This document shows positions 63,787-64,000 of a stretch of 64,000 bases of DNA, one piece after another. The DNA is from Micromussa lordhowensis (Eukaryota > Cnidaria > Anthozoa > Scleractinia > Lobophylliidae), in the NCBI GenBank assembly GCA_964020085.1, contig OZ026601.1, forward strand, positions 14,215,618 through 14,279,617, given 5' to 3'. The position numbers were made by a program, and so were the translations under genes. Each line of letters starts with the position of its first letter. The stretch's first letter is position 1. The notes beneath the pieces were generated by a model. The model was not told the DNA's origin. It searched no databases and saw only the letters and a program-made list of their open reading frames with translations.

Positions 63787-64000
63787 TCAATCGTCTTCAT
63801 CTTCGCTTGGAGGATAATGAGTCCTTTTTAAAGTTTTTGAATCAATGTGTTTCACCGCATGGCAGTCAGCGCACCAAATAAATCCATCTGTCAAGTGTTT
63901 ACGATCAACAGGAATTTGATGTGCACATATCGGACAAATCCTATAACCATCTTGCCAGAAACACCTAGGGCATTTGACTATTGCTCTTTGGTAAACGTTC
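63787..64000 (-). CDS. C-terminal end of a zinc-ribbon protein (cut by window edge)
   Basis: 70 codons and a stop. Three CxxC-type pairs: VKCPRCFWQDG, YRICPICAHQIP and FIWCADCHAVKH, then an acidic tail (YPPSEDEDD). The spacing suggests one or two zinc ribbons or a treble-clef finger. The N-terminal part lies beyond the window. Family not recognised; it may be linked to the exonuclease-like gene at 62118, which faces it. Confidence 0.5.
   Translation of the reverse strand, partial: NVYQRAIVKCPRCFWQDGYRICPICAHQIPVDRKHLTDGFIWCADCHAVKHIDSKTLKRTHYPPSEDEDD

Overview
This is a stretch of animal nuclear genome: genes with introns, GT-AG splice sites, AT-rich introns, no operons, and very dense mobile elements. 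The element mix (Ngaro, Gypsy, BEL/Pao, CR1-like and L1-like LINEs, Penelope-like elements, a Polinton/Maverick-like element, Crypton-type recombinases, many TTAA-flanked MITEs) fits a cnidarian, most likely an anthozoan such as a stony coral. That placement is inference.

The only host gene I can name is CEP70 (centrosomal protein of 70 kDa) on the + strand. Five exons are visible (867-965, 18913-19077, 19600-19924, 25912-25999, 32005-32084). Their splice phases agree and four of them match the conserved C-terminal part of the protein. The N-terminal exons lie before the window and the last exon was not found. Nearly everything up to about 34 kb is CEP70 intron filled with insertions.

Layout. 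1.3-12.3 kb: a three-layer nest. An old BEL/Pao fragment (-) holds a Gypsy element (+; 127-bp LTRs, 5-bp target duplication), which holds a Ngaro tyrosine-recombinase retrotransposon (-) with three open frames and nearly identical split direct repeats. 14.5-18.7 kb: a CR1-like LINE with a PHD finger and a 2A-like motif, sitting between two pieces of an older minus-strand LINE. 20-23 kb: a Penelope endonuclease fragment, a dead Crypton/DUF3504 gene and a foldback repeat. 26.7-31.1 kb: a 5'-truncated L1-like LINE with a clear target duplication, itself hit by two TTAA MITEs. 33.97-43.04 kb: a decayed Polinton-like element with about 200-bp inverted repeats and a 6-bp target duplication, carrying a Penelope element and two MITEs. 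43.8-45.5 kb: a 1.66-kb palindrome. 46.6-49.4 kb: a large TTAA-flanked element containing another DNA element and a tRNA-derived SINE. 49.9-59.5 kb: a repeat-rich domain with minisatellites and a recurring TGCCCACA motif, surrounding a minus-strand gene with an acidic N-terminal part, C2H2 zinc fingers and a tyrosine recombinase with all the catalytic residues. 60-64 kb: a TAA-flanked MITE, a Penelope fragment, a small gene resembling a DEDDh exonuclease, another TTAA MITE and the end of a zinc-ribbon gene.

The most promising less-described systems are the zinc-finger/tyrosine-recombinase element at 51-55 kb with its flanking repeats, the Ngaro gag-pol pair separated by a TGA-CTA stop, and the set of TTAA elements sharing an internal GGTCACC box.
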